Positions 12,989 to 22,366 of a stretch of 64,000 bases of DNA are shown here, piece by piece (within the stretch, counting starts at the first letter, position 1; each line of letters starts with the position of its first letter). The notes below the pieces were generated by a model. The model saw nothing but the letters and a program-made list of their open reading frames with translations, was not told the origin of the DNA and made no database searches. Source of the DNA: G963556115 sp963666605 (lineage in GTDB: Bacteria; Planctomycetota; SZUA-567); assembly GCA_965140405.1 (NCBI GenBank), contig OZ223208.1, positions 2,418,001 through 2,482,000 on the forward strand, in the 5' to 3' direction. The position numbers and the translations under genes are program-made.

Positions 12989-15547
12989 ATGTCACATGGT
13001 GGAAATATAAAAGCGCTCAGAGATCTTGCAGGTAGAGATGTTATTGACTTCAGTGCCAGTATTAATCCTCTGGGTGCACCGAACTGGCTAAGAGCCGAGG
13101 TATCTCGTAACCTTAGCGAGACCGCTCACTATCCTGATATTGATTCTACAGATTTTAGACAAGCAGTGGCAAAATCTTTTCAAGTAGACGAATCTGAGGT
13201 AACACCTGCAAATGGTACTACAGAGTTAATCTTTACACTCCCAAGAATCTTAAACATTAAGAGGGCGGTAATTGCTGAGCCATGCTATATTGATTATCGT
13301 ATAGCTTGCGAAAAAGAGTGCTTGGAAATAGTTTCATTACCACTTCATGTTGAAGATAATTTTGAACTAAATTATTCTGAGCTTGAGTCATTACTGAATA
13401 CCCCGAGTATAGTATTCTTAGCACATCCGAATAACCCAACAGGCAAACTTTTAAACATCAGTGAAATGAATATAATTATTGCCAAGCACCCAGAGTGTAC
13501 ATTTATTATAGATGAAGCTTACCTGTCTTTTGCACCCTTACAGAGTAGCAAGGCAAGCTTTACAGAATTAATTAAAGAGTATAATAACTTAATTGTTCTT
13601 AGATCACTTACCAAATTCTATGCTCTTGCAGGGTTACGCCTGGGAGTCGCATTTGCCTGTAAAGATTTGACCAAGTTAATGCGTGATTCACTCCCACCTT
13701 GGAGTGTGAATACCCTTTCTCAAAAAATTGGTACTCGTGCGGTACTTGATTCAGACTACGCCAGAGAGACTTCCGAGTTTGTTGAAGCATGCAGAAATGA
13801 CCTAATATCAAGCCTCAAAAGCTTCCCTGAACTCACAGTTTTTAAAACCTATTCAAACTTTATATTATGTAGAGTAAGCTCTATGACCTCAACAGAGCTC
13901 TTCTCAAGACTTATAAAACACGGCATTGCAATTAGAGACTGCTCTAATTTCAAGCATCTTGATAACACATACTTCAGAGTAGCAGTAAGAACTAATCCAG
14001 ATAATAACAAGCTGAGCTGCGCTCTTTCCGAAGTATTTGGTACGAAATATATTTACTCAAAGACAAATTTCATAAAGAAAAAGACCCCGTCTCTTATGAT
14101 GTTGGGATGTAGTTCAAATGCTGGCAAAAGCATTATCGTCTCAGCATTATGTAGAATACTCCTGCAAGACGGTATAAAGGTTGCACCATTCAAATCCCAG
14201 AACATGGCACTAAACTCTTTTGTAACCAAAAATGGACTTGAAATGGGACGTGCTCAAGCAGTCCAAGCTCAAGCGTCAAACCTTGAAGCAGACATCCGCA
14301 TGAACCCAATACTTCTAAAACCAAATTCAGATACCGGTTCACAGGTAATAGTAATGGGCAAACCAGTAGGTAATATGAGAGTACATGAATATATTAAGTT
14401 CAAAGAGACCGCATTCAATTATGCTAAAGATGCTTACGACTCACTCTCATCTGATTACGATGCCATAATCCTTGAAGGAGCAGGAAGCCCAGGAGAGGTC
14501 AACCTAAAGAAGCACGACATAGTAAATACCCGTATGGCTGAATATGCAGAGTCCCCTTCGATACTTGTTGGCGACATTGATAGAGGTGGTATCTATGCTT
14601 CATTTATTGGAATGTACGAGACATTTGAAGAGTGGGAGCGACAGCTTGTTAAAGGATTTTTAGTAAATAGGTTTAGAGGTGACGCTTCACTTTTAGAGGA
14701 TGCGCACAAATATGTAAAGGACTTTACCGGACGGGACGTCATTGGTGTTGTTCCATATCTCCACGACCTTGGACTACCAGAGGAAGACTCAGTATCCTTC
14801 AAAGACAATTTTCTTCCAAAATCCGGGAAGGATGCAAATCCACTAGATATTGCTCTTATCGCCCTGCCTCATGTCTCAAACTTTACCGACTTTGATCCAT
14901 TAACAAATGAGCCAGACGTCATACTCAGACTTGTTAGGACTACCAGTGATCTTGGCACGCCTGATTGCATCATGCTACCCGGCTCAAAGAACGTAATTGG
15001 AGACTTAAAATTCCTCGATGAGAGCGGACTAGCCAACAAGATTATAGAGCTTTCAAAAAAACGTGTAATTGTTGGTATCTGTGGCGGCTTTCAGATTCTT
15101 GGCAAATCACTCAGTGATCCTCACAATATCGAAGGAGGTGGGAGTGTTAGTGGTCTTTCTCTAATCCCAATTGAAACGACCCTTGCCCAGGATAAGACCT
15201 TAGTAAGAGCAGAAGCTGTACATAAAACATCAGGATATATTGTCCGCGGCTACGAGATACACCACGGTGAGACCAAATTATTCGATTCACCAAAGTTATT
15301 TATTAGATCTGACGGTGAAGCAATTGGTGCGGGAGATGAAAATATCTGGGGTACATACCTCCATGGCGTATTCGATGCAGACGAATTTCGGCGTTACTTT
15401 ATCAATACTCTTCACAAATCGCTAGATCGAGAATATACCGATAATATCCGCTATAGTTACGATCTAGAACCAGCCTTTGATCGACTAGCACAGACTGTTA
15501 GAGAGTCCGTAGATATGGACAAAATCTACCAGATGATGGGTATCTAA
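12989..15547 (+). CDS. Fusion of CobC/CobD-type aminotransferase-fold decarboxylase and CobQ cobyric acid synthase
   Basis: One 852-aa chain with two full enzymes of B12 synthesis. Residues 1-360 are a PLP-dependent threonine-phosphate decarboxylase (CobD of Salmonella, CobC-like), which makes the aminopropanol-phosphate linker: ASINPLGAPNWL near the N-terminus, FAHPNNPTG-like AHPNNPTGKLLN, Asp in FIIDEAYLSF, and PLP lysine K209 in RSLTKFYALAGLRLG. Residues 365-852 are the glutamine amidotransferase CobQ, which amidates the corrin ring: P-loop-like region GCSSNAGKSIIVSALC from S368, MALNSF, GATase Cys C698 in VGICGGFQILG, and His H792 in YLHGVFD. No stop or frameshift separates the halves and the linker is short, so this is a real fusion. 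larE starts 2 bases after the stop. Confidence 0.88.
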   Translation: MSHGGNIKALRDLAGRDVIDFSASINPLGAPNWLRAEVSRNLSETAHYPDIDSTDFRQAVAKSFQVDESEVTPANGTTELIFTLPRILNIKRAVIAEPCYIDYRIACEKECLEIVSLPLHVEDNFELNYSELESLLNTPSIVFLAHPNNPTGKLLNISEMNIIIAKHPECTFIIDEAYLSFAPLQSSKASFTELIKEYNNLIVLRSLTKFYALAGLRLGVAFACKDLTKLMRDSLPPWSVNTLSQKIGTRAVLDSDYARETSEFVEACRNDLISSLKSFPELTVFKTYSNFILCRVSSMTSTELFSRLIKHGIAIRDCSNFKHLDNTYFRVAVRTNPDNNKLSCALSEVFGTKYIYSKTNFIKKKTPSLMMLGCSSNAGKSIIVSALCRILLQDGIKVAPFKSQNMALNSFVTKNGLEMGRAQAVQAQASNLEADIRMNPILLKPNSDTGSQVIVMGKPVGNMRVHEYIKFKETAFNYAKDAYDSLSSDYDAIILEGAGSPGEVNLKKHDIVNTRMAEYAESPSILVGDIDRGGIYASFIGMYETFEEWERQLVKGFLVNRFRGDASLLEDAHKYVKDFTGRDVIGVVPYLHDLGLPEEDSVSFKDNFLPKSGKDANPLDIALIALPHVSNFTDFDPLTNEPDVILRLVRTTSDLGTPDCIMLPGSKNVIGDLKFLDESGLANKIIELSKKRVIVGICGGFQILGKSLSDPHNIEGGGSVSGLSLIPIETTLAQDKTLVRAEAVHKTSGYIVRGYEIHHGETKLFDSPKLFIRSDGEAIGAGDENIWGTYLHGVFDADEFRRYFINTLHKSLDREYTDNIRYSYDLEPAFDRLAQTVRESVDMDKIYQMMGI

Positions 15548-15549
15548 CA

Positions 15550-16380
15550 ATGAATACAAACTTAGAAATAAAGTACACTAATCTTAAAAAACTATTTAAA
15601 TCTGTAGGTCATATCGGTATCGCCTACTCTGGTGGCGTTGACAGTACCCTACTGCTCCATATTGCAAAAGCAGCAATACCAAATAACGTAGAAGCAATCA
15701 CCATTCTTTCAGAATTCTATCCTTCATGGGAGCTCTCATATGCAGAGGAAAGAACCAAGGAACTCGGTATACCCCATATAATAATCAAATTAAAACCTTT
15801 GGAAATAAATGAAATATCATCAAACCCGCCTGATAGGTGTTACAAGTGTAAAAAAGCAGGATTTACCCTATTAAAAGAGTATTGTAATGATAAAGGAATA
15901 GAGTATATTTGCGACGGTTCATGCATTGATGATCTAGGTGATTACCGACCAGGATATCAAGCAATAAAAGAACTCAGTATTTATTCACCATTTGTGGATT
16001 TAAAATTTAACAAAGCAGATATTATTGGCTTATCTAGAGAGCTAGAAGTTACAGGTTGGCAGCGCCCATCATGCGCCTGCCTTGCCTCACGCATCCCTTA
16101 CAATGATGAGATAACGGCAGAAAAATTAGCCTTAGTAGAGACTGCTGAAATATTTCTTCACACACTAGGGCTTCCGGAGGCGAGAGTGAGACTTCACGAC
16201 AATATTGCCCGTCTGGAAGTATTCACAGAGAACCTTGAAAAGGCATTCCAAAATAGGGTAATAATAGCTGAATATATTAGAAATCTAGGAGTGCCCTACG
16301 TTGCTTTAGAACTAGATGGGTATAAGACGGGGAGTTTAAACAAGGACTTGAATAGTAAGGAGCATAGAAATGCCCAATGA
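15550..16380 (+). CDS. larE: LarE-type ATP-dependent sacrificial sulfur transferase
   Basis: PP-loop enzyme that donates sulfur to the nickel-pincer nucleotide cofactor of lactate racemase-type (LarA) enzymes. PP-loop SGGVDS at 27-32. Family cysteine motif RCYKCK (C97, C100). C-terminal motif RPSCACLASRIPY, where C177 aligns with the sacrificial cysteine of lactobacillus LarE. The extra C175 gives a CxC, and together with C97/C100 might support the iron-sulfur-cluster variant known for some LarE proteins (inference). larB, larC and larA are not in the window. It begins 2 bases after the CobC-CobQ fusion and overlaps tatC by 11 bases, so the four genes are translationally coupled. Confidence 0.85.
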   Translation: MNTNLEIKYTNLKKLFKSVGHIGIAYSGGVDSTLLLHIAKAAIPNNVEAITILSEFYPSWELSYAEERTKELGIPHIIIKLKPLEINEISSNPPDRCYKCKKAGFTLLKEYCNDKGIEYICDGSCIDDLGDYRPGYQAIKELSIYSPFVDLKFNKADIIGLSRELEVTGWQRPSCACLASRIPYNDEITAEKLALVETAEIFLHTLGLPEARVRLHDNIARLEVFTENLEKAFQNRVIIAEYIRNLGVPYVALELDGYKTGSLNKDLNSKEHRNAQ

Positions 16381-17197
16381 GAATAGTTCTGCAAAACCAC
16401 AACAGGCAAATAGACATACAAGCCTTGGAGAACATATTGAAGATCTCAGGTCTCACCTCATACGTATAGGTCTAGCTCTTGCAGTAGCGATAGGTGTTAC
16501 AGCTTACTTTTATACAGATCTCTGGGGCATAGCAATGCTGCCGAGAGAGAGCGCAGCAAAACTTATGGGAGTTGACGCTTCTACTACTTTTCCGCTACAA
16601 CTTATTGGGCCAGCAGAGGGTATTAGTATTGTTGCTGGTCTATGCTTCAAGGTCTCGATTGGTTTACTTCTACCTTTTATATTTTATGAACTCTGGAATT
16701 TCATCGCACCAGGCTTACGCGACAGAGAAAAACGAGCTATACGTTGGATACTTATGGCAGGAACGCTCCTATTTTTTGCTGGTGTTCTAGTAGCTTTTTT
16801 TATAGCATTACCAACAGGACTAAAGTTCTTAATAAGCTTTGACAGCACTCTTACCGGCACTGTTACAGAGTGGCGAGTTGGTAATTATTTCAGTCTGCTG
16901 ACAATGGCATGTTTTGGTTTCGGTATCTGTTTCGAGACACCACTAGTAATGCTAAGTCTCACTATAGCAGGTATAATTACCCCAAGCACAATAAAAAAGT
17001 ACTGGAGACATGCAACCATTATAATATCAATCCTAGGTGCTCTATTCACTCCACCAGACCCACTGACAATGATAATGCTTGCAGGATCTATGCTACTACT
17101 TTTTTTCTTAGGGTACTATCTTTCAAAGATAGCTTATCAGAAAAAAATAGCCCACCAAGATTTTGAACACATTGAAGAGGATCTTGGGGAAGACTAA
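16370..17197 (+). CDS. tatC: Sec-independent protein translocase TatC
   Basis: Core subunit of the twin-arginine translocase that recognises RR signal peptides of folded proteins. The 275-aa sequence has the six-TM pattern of TatC and signature stretches SLGEHIEDLRSHLIR near the N-terminus, YELWNFIAPGLRDREKR, GFGICFETPLVML, and LGALFTPPDPLTMIML near the C-terminus. tatA/tatB are not adjacent. The start overlaps the end of larE, so it is probably co-transcribed with the cob-lar genes. It ends 3 bases before a strong bidirectional terminator shared with clpB. Confidence 0.93.
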   Translation: MPNENSSAKPQQANRHTSLGEHIEDLRSHLIRIGLALAVAIGVTAYFYTDLWGIAMLPRESAAKLMGVDASTTFPLQLIGPAEGISIVAGLCFKVSIGLLLPFIFYELWNFIAPGLRDREKRAIRWILMAGTLLFFAGVLVAFFIALPTGLKFLISFDSTLTGTVTEWRVGNYFSLLTMACFGFGICFETPLVMLSLTIAGIITPSTIKKYWRHATIIISILGALFTPPDPLTMIMLAGSMLLLFFLGYYLSKIAYQKKIAHQDFEHIEEDLGED

Positions 17198-17200
17198 AAA

Positions 17201-17234
17201 TAAAGGGCTTTGTAATATATTACAAAGCCCTTTA
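17201..17234. terminator. Perfect 34-bp palindromic bidirectional terminator
   Basis: Two 17-base arms, perfectly complementary with no spacer (17201-17217, 17218-17234), sitting between the convergent ends of tatC and clpB. The G+C-rich core AAAGGGCTTTG and flanking A/T make it work in both directions. Confidence 0.85.
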
Positions 17235-17251
17235 TACTTTAAAGCTACATT

Positions 17252-19855
17252 TTATTCTACCGACATTCCTTCGTGTATACCATATCCAAATACAATACTC
17301 TCTCCATCCAATTTAGCAATAATGTCTCCACCATTACTAAATTCGCCCTCAATCAACTCGAGTGATAACAAATCAATAATCTCCTTCTGTATCACTCTTG
17401 CCAATGGTCGAGCTCCAAAGTTTGCATCATATCCTTTATCAACAAGGATCTCTTTGACTTCAGGTGTTAGTTCCAAATGTATGTTTTTATCACTTAGTAG
17501 CTTATTTAGATCAGCTATCTGAATATCAAGAATTTTGACAAGCGCTTCTTTACTAAGTTTCTTGAATATTATAGTATCATCAATTCTGTTGAGAAACTCT
17601 GGTCTAAAGTGTGATACAAGTACATCATCAATCTTCTTGCGTAACTCTTTTGAACCCAAGTCTTCGGCGTTCTGTATGTACTCTGATCCAAGGTTGGATG
17701 TCATGATAACGATAGTATTCTTAAAATTAACAGTCCTACCCTTACCATCTGTTAGACGTCCATCATCAAGTAGCTGTAATAGTACATTGAATATCTCTGG
17801 GTGAGCTTTTTCAATCTCATCAAAGAGAATTACACTATACGGTTTTCTACGTACTGCTTCTGTAAGATACCCACCCTCATCATAACCAACGTACCCTGGA
17901 GGGGCACCAATAAGACGCGCAACAGAATGCTTCTCTTGAAACTCACTCATATCAATACGTATCATATTATGTTTATCATCAAAGAGAAACTCGGCAAGAG
18001 ATCTTGCAACTTCTGTCTTACCAACACCTGTAGGCCCTAAAAATATAAACTTACCAATTGGCCTATCAGGGCTCTGTATACCAGCTCTAGCTCGTCTTAC
18101 TGCACTAGAAACAGCTTTTATCGCTTCTGGCTGATCTATGACCTTCTTACCAAGTTCTTCCTCCATATGAATAAGTTTTCCAGCTTCTCCCTGGAGCATC
18201 TTTGAAACAGGAATACCGGTCCACTTACTTACTATTCCGGCAATATCCTCCTCACCTACCTCTTCTTTGAGTAAGCCCTGCCCCTTAGCATGCATATCCT
18301 GTAGACGAGCATTCTCAACTTCTAGCATCCTTGAAAGCTCAGGAATTCTGCCGTGGCGTAGCTCTGCAACCCTTCCAAGATCACCATGCCTCTGCGCTAA
18401 TTCTGCTTCAGTCTTTGCGACATCAATCTCTTCATTATAATTCTGAATTGCAGTAATAGCCTCCTTCTCATTCTGCCATCTTGCAGTCAAAGAATTAATC
18501 TGTTCATCAAGGTTGGCTTCTTTCAACCTTAAGCGATCAACTCTTTCATCAACATTACTCTCACTTTCAAGAGCTTTGAGTTCGATCGCTATCTGCATTT
18601 TCTGCCTAGTTAGTACATCCAACTCATGCGGCATTGAGTCTATCTCTATGCGGAGTGTTGAACAAGCCTCATCAATAAGGTCGATAGCCTTATCAGGCAA
18701 GAAACGATCACTAATATATCTTTCTGATAGATTAGCCGCAGCTATAACAGCGTCATCCTTGATGCGTACACCATGATGCACTTCATAACGCTCTTTCAAG
18801 CCACGAAGAATAGCAATCGTATTATCTACTGAAGGTTCTCCTACCCTAACAGGCTGAAAACGCCTCTCAAGCGCTGCGTCCTTCTCAATATACTTCTTGT
18901 ACTCATCGAGTGTAGTCGCACCAATACATCGAAGCTCACCCCTTGCGAGAGCAGGCTTTAGCATATTCGCAGCATCAGAACTTCCTTCAGTTGCACCAGC
19001 ACCAACAATAGTATGTAGTTCATCAATGAAAAGAACGATCTCACCCGCAGAGTTCTCAATCTCTGTAAGGACAGCTTTTAAGCGCTCTTCAAATTCACCT
19101 CTATACTTACTACCAGCTAGAAGCGCACCCATATCTAGTGAAAGTAGGGAACGATTCTTCAAAGATTCAGGAACATCCCCTGCCACGATTCTTCGCGCCA
19201 GTCCTTCAGCTAGAGCAGTCTTACCAATACCAGGCTCACCAATTAGAACAGGATTATTCTTTGTTCTACGCGAAAGCACCTGCATAATTCTACGGATCTC
19301 TTCATCACGTCCAATAACAGGATCTAGCTTACCTTGTCTAGCAAGAGCAGTCATATCACGAGTATACTTCTTTAGAGCTTCGTACTTATCTTCAGCATTC
19401 TCACTAGTTACCTTTGCAGAACCTCTTACGCCCTGCATTGCATCTAGGAATCCTTCTTTTGTAATACCATTCTTATTTAGCAGCTCAAATACCTCACCAT
19501 TGGAGTCAAGCATAGCCATAACTAGATGCTCGCAAGCTATATACTCATCTCCCATTCTTTCAGCGTTACTAAAAGCACCTTCAAGAATTTTTCCAAGTTC
19601 TTTGTCTATACCATCTCCTGCTTCAACTCCAGATACTTTTGGCAAACGCTTCACACGCTCATCAACTCTTTCAAGTAGCAACTCAGGTTCGAGCCCTAAG
19701 CGTTTAATAATGTGTACAACTACACCCTCATCTTGAGTAAGAAGAGCATATAGTAGGTGTAGCGGGGTAATCTGCTGACTCTGATTATTTTGTGCTACTT
19801 TTTGAGCAGCCTCTAGAGCATCTCTAGACTTAATTGTAAATTTTTCTATTCTCAT
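17252..19855 (-). CDS. clpB: ATP-dependent disaggregase ClpB
   Basis: Hexameric AAA+ chaperone that resolves protein aggregates with DnaK. The 867-aa chain has the full architecture: Clp N-domain about 1-145, AAA1 with Walker A GEPGIGKTALAEG near 200 and Walker B FIDELHTIVGAG, the long coiled-coil M-domain about 400-525, AAA2 with Walker A GPTGVGKTEVARSL near 610 and DEIEKAHPEIFNVLLQLLDDG, then the C-terminal D2-small domain (KEIIDLLSLELIEG). The coiled-coil middle domain and length separate it from ClpA/ClpC. The ATG at 19855 has AGGAGA 8 bases upstream. I see no CIRCE element in the upstream region. Confidence 0.97.
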   Translation of the reverse strand: MRIEKFTIKSRDALEAAQKVAQNNQSQQITPLHLLYALLTQDEGVVVHIIKRLGLEPELLLERVDERVKRLPKVSGVEAGDGIDKELGKILEGAFSNAERMGDEYIACEHLVMAMLDSNGEVFELLNKNGITKEGFLDAMQGVRGSAKVTSENAEDKYEALKKYTRDMTALARQGKLDPVIGRDEEIRRIMQVLSRRTKNNPVLIGEPGIGKTALAEGLARRIVAGDVPESLKNRSLLSLDMGALLAGSKYRGEFEERLKAVLTEIENSAGEIVLFIDELHTIVGAGATEGSSDAANMLKPALARGELRCIGATTLDEYKKYIEKDAALERRFQPVRVGEPSVDNTIAILRGLKERYEVHHGVRIKDDAVIAAANLSERYISDRFLPDKAIDLIDEACSTLRIEIDSMPHELDVLTRQKMQIAIELKALESESNVDERVDRLRLKEANLDEQINSLTARWQNEKEAITAIQNYNEEIDVAKTEAELAQRHGDLGRVAELRHGRIPELSRMLEVENARLQDMHAKGQGLLKEEVGEEDIAGIVSKWTGIPVSKMLQGEAGKLIHMEEELGKKVIDQPEAIKAVSSAVRRARAGIQSPDRPIGKFIFLGPTGVGKTEVARSLAEFLFDDKHNMIRIDMSEFQEKHSVARLIGAPPGYVGYDEGGYLTEAVRRKPYSVILFDEIEKAHPEIFNVLLQLLDDGRLTDGKGRTVNFKNTIVIMTSNLGSEYIQNAEDLGSKELRKKIDDVLVSHFRPEFLNRIDDTIIFKKLSKEALVKILDIQIADLNKLLSDKNIHLELTPEVKEILVDKGYDANFGARPLARVIQKEIIDLLSLELIEGEFSNGGDIIAKLDGESIVFGYGIHEGMSVE

Positions 19856-20088
19856 ATTATTTCTCTCCTTTCAAAATAACTTTTAATATAACTTGTACAA
19901 ATACCGTTCCAGCTTTAAGAAACAAACACCTCATAATAATATAAATACTTTATATATTAATACTTACACAACTACTAAACAAATAATATTAATTTTACAT
20001 AACTATAGTATGGCCATAGCAATACTCGTCATTATGACAAAAGATAAAAAATACACATACATATTGATATCATATATGTAAAAAAAAA

Positions 20089-20113
20089 GATCCAAAGATA
20101 TAATCTTTGGATC
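20089..20113 (-). terminator. Intrinsic terminator after thioredoxin-pseudocaspase gene
   Basis: Perfect 11-bp arms GATCCAAAGAT / ATCTTTGGATC with a 3-base loop, flanked by A-runs on both sides, so T-runs follow on either strand. It ends the minus-strand gene at 20154 and may also block reading from the clpB side. The rest of 19856-20153 is AT-rich. Confidence 0.88.
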
Positions 20114-20153
20114 CAAAAAAAATGCGATTAACAACAAAAAAAAAGGTATAAAA

Positions 20154-21371
20154 TTAATTTGCCTTACCTATAGAAAACTCCTTGGAGTTGACAATAAACG
20201 GCGACTGCAAGATACCTTTTGGACGACTCCACTCGCTCATACTCTCACGGATATCTCTCCATAATATAGATGGGGTCAATGCACCATCAGATTCTGTTAT
20301 GTTATCTGCAAACATCTCTGAAAAGATGGTATGATCCTTACTATCATTCAACATAGATCTATCCCATCTAGCAGCAGAAAGCATAACTGTTGCACCATCT
20401 ACCCCTTTTCCAACATCTGCGGCAATATCTTCCCATATTTTGAGTGAGCTGTTTTCAGTATTTGCATCAATCACAACAAATAAATTCTCACATTCACTCT
20501 GCTCCTTAAAATCTTTGACAAGCTCACCAACAGGAAGTGCAGAATCTGCAAGATAGATATTGAGTTGGACGCTACCATCACCCGGTGTAGTAGGGTTTGC
20601 CTCACCGGAAAAATATATGACAACCGTATCATCTTTACCTGCTTGAGTAGCAATATCAGCGATACTCTTCTTAAAACTCTCTTTCGTTGCCTCACTGCCT
20701 AAAAGTATACCAACACCTTTATACCCAGCATCTTTAAAACTATCTGCTACAAGCTCAACATTATTCTCAGGTGAAACTAGTGAATTAGCTAGCAATTCAG
20801 TATGATCAACACCAACAGCAATTGCATATTTATCACCCTTAGATACAACCGGAGCCGCAACCTCAGTCTCTCCAAGAGCTCTATCGAGCTCTTCAGTAAC
20901 ATGAGAATGAAACTTTCCTCTACCGTACCAAGCAAGCTTACCGTCTTTGCCAATTATTGCAACATATGGATACTTGTTGATCACACCTATATATTTATTC
21001 ATAAATGATCTATCCAGATCCTGCATAATTGGATAGTCGCCCATTTTATTTTGAAGATATTCCTCTATTTTATCAGTTGGGAATTCAGTAACTCCAACAA
21101 CTGATAGTGTATCCTTATTTTTAAGCATAAGACGGTACAAATGCGGTGCAAATTTGTCACAGCTTCCACACCCTGGTTTCATAAAGTATATAAGGGTGAC
21201 TTTCTTCCCTATATTATCCTCAATACTTACCCTCTCACCACCAAACCACTCTTTTCCTTCAGGAAAATCAACTGCTTTATCGCCAATATTCAAATCACTA
21301 GCACTAGAACTCGTTGCTGTCACAAAGACAACAACTAAGACAAATATAGTATATAAAACAAAATTCTTCAT
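20154..21371 (-). CDS. Secreted thioredoxin-caspase-like fusion with lost protease residues
   Basis: 405 aa from the ATG at 21371, which follows GGAGA; the frame is open further upstream, but that part is not signal-like. Signal peptide about 1-24 (FVLYTIFVLVVVFVTATSSS). Residues 28-168 are a TlpA/AhpC-type thioredoxin fold with redox motif CGSC (C68, C71) and cis-Pro in KYPYVAII. Residues 178-390 follow the caspase/C14 pattern: DKYAIAVGVDHTE, KSIADIATQAGKDDTVVIYF, then SGEA where active caspases have SGHG (Glu at 257), and VIDANTEN where the catalytic Cys normally follows VIDA (Asn at 304). Both catalytic residues are therefore replaced and the domain is a predicted pseudo-protease. A TTGACA-16-TAAAGT promoter lies just upstream. 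Confidence 0.78.
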   Translation of the reverse strand: MKNFVLYTIFVLVVVFVTATSSSASDLNIGDKAVDFPEGKEWFGGERVSIEDNIGKKVTLIYFMKPGCGSCDKFAPHLYRLMLKNKDTLSVVGVTEFPTDKIEEYLQNKMGDYPIMQDLDRSFMNKYIGVINKYPYVAIIGKDGKLAWYGRGKFHSHVTEELDRALGETEVAAPVVSKGDKYAIAVGVDHTELLANSLVSPENNVELVADSFKDAGYKGVGILLGSEATKESFKKSIADIATQAGKDDTVVIYFSGEANPTTPGDGSVQLNIYLADSALPVGELVKDFKEQSECENLFVVIDANTENSSLKIWEDIAADVGKGVDGATVMLSAARWDRSMLNDSKDHTIFSEMFADNITESDGALTPSILWRDIRESMSEWSRPKGILQSPFIVNSKEFSIGKAN

Positions 21372-21405
21372 TAATTTCTCCATAATAGTAGACCAGACAC
21401 TATCA

Positions 21406-21433
21406 ACTTTATTTGAAAAACATAAAATGTCAA
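21406..21433 (-). promoter_or_regulatory. Promoter of thioredoxin-pseudocaspase gene
   Basis: Minus-strand TTGACA (21433-21428), a 16-base spacer and TAAAGT (21411-21406), followed by TGATA. The same TAAAGTTGATA context forms the -10 region of the chemoreceptor promoter at 37768. Confidence 0.6.
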
Positions 21434-21470
21434 GCCAATTATACCAAGAAGAATGAAAACATAACACTTA

Positions 21471-22301
21471 CTAATATACTACTTTTAGTGAGGCTCCAAG
21501 AGGTAAGGAGTTGCCTTCCCCTTCAATCTTCATATCACATATGATAGCACTATCATTGGTCAACTCACTCGCATTACACTTCACAAAATTCTTTTGAATG
21601 AGTGCACTCCAGCCAGTATTATGTGAAGTCAAAAGAAAGAACAATGGATTATCAGAAAGTATTTTATGTGTCAGCTTGAGTAGTTCTGGCATATTTTTCT
21701 CAAATTTCCAAATTGTCTTACCCATTCTGCCAAATGCGGGTGGATCAAGAATTACTGCATCATACATATTTCCACGTTTAACCTCTCTAGCCATGAACTT
21801 GATAGCATCATCAGTAATCCAGCGTACCCCTTTCTCAGAACATCCAGAAAGGCCTGCATTAATCTTAGCTCTACTATTAGCACTCTTGGCTGCATCAACG
21901 TGGCAAACTTCTGCACCTGCAAGCAAAGCAGCTATTGATGAACCACCAGTATGGGCAAATACATTGAGTACTTTTACTGTGCGACCAGCATTTTTGATCG
22001 TTTCAGTTATCCATGTCCAATTATATTGCTGTTCTGGAAAAACACCTACCTGTCCATTGCTTGCAGCCTCAAGGCTAAATTTTATCCCAGAGAAGTCTAC
22101 CGTCCATTCTCTTGGAGGTGTTCCTAACCATGATTTATCTACTTCATTATATACAAGATCTGCGCTACTCCAGATCTCCCTTGGTAGTGATTTCCTACCC
22201 AAAGCCATCGGTGCAGATCTATCACAAATTACTCCACCAAAACTCTCAAGTCTCCTGCCATCACCACAGTCGATCAATCGATACCCATTTTCATCCAGCA
22301 T
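21471..22301 (-). CDS. RlmI/RlmK-like SAM-dependent methyltransferase
   Basis: 276-aa class I methyltransferase of the family that includes rRNA m5C methyltransferase RlmI. The SAM pocket is VLNVFAHTGGSSIAALLAGAEVCHVDAAKSAN, the acidic WITDDAIKFM follows, and the catalytic-type motif DAVILDPPAFGR is present. The N-terminal PUA domain of RlmI is missing, which fits the shorter subgroup with unassigned RNA substrates. It starts with ATG after GAGGG and is probably transcribed alone or with the upstream ISL3-like gene, although a long hairpin (22335-22366) separates them. Confidence 0.8.
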   Translation of the reverse strand: MLDENGYRLIDCGDGRRLESFGGVICDRSAPMALGRKSLPREIWSSADLVYNEVDKSWLGTPPREWTVDFSGIKFSLEAASNGQVGVFPEQQYNWTWITETIKNAGRTVKVLNVFAHTGGSSIAALLAGAEVCHVDAAKSANSRAKINAGLSGCSEKGVRWITDDAIKFMAREVKRGNMYDAVILDPPAFGRMGKTIWKFEKNMPELLKLTHKILSDNPLFFLLTSHNTGWSALIQKNFVKCNASELTNDSAIICDMKIEGEGNSLPLGASLKVVY

Positions 22302-22334
22302 TAATACCCTCTTAATAAAAGTGTATACATAGAA

Positions 22335-22366
22335 AATAAGGCTATCTTATATAAGATAGCCTTATT
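22335..22366. terminator. Perfect 32-bp palindromic terminator
   Basis: Two adjacent 16-base complementary arms (AATAAGGCTATCTTAT and its reverse complement), followed by T-rich sequence on the minus side. It lies downstream of the ISL3-like gene and upstream of the methyltransferase. Confidence 0.75.

Noticed and set aside
19689..19703. GGTTCGAGCCC tRNA T-loop-like motif
   Set aside because: Lies inside clpB coding sequence with no cloverleaf around it.
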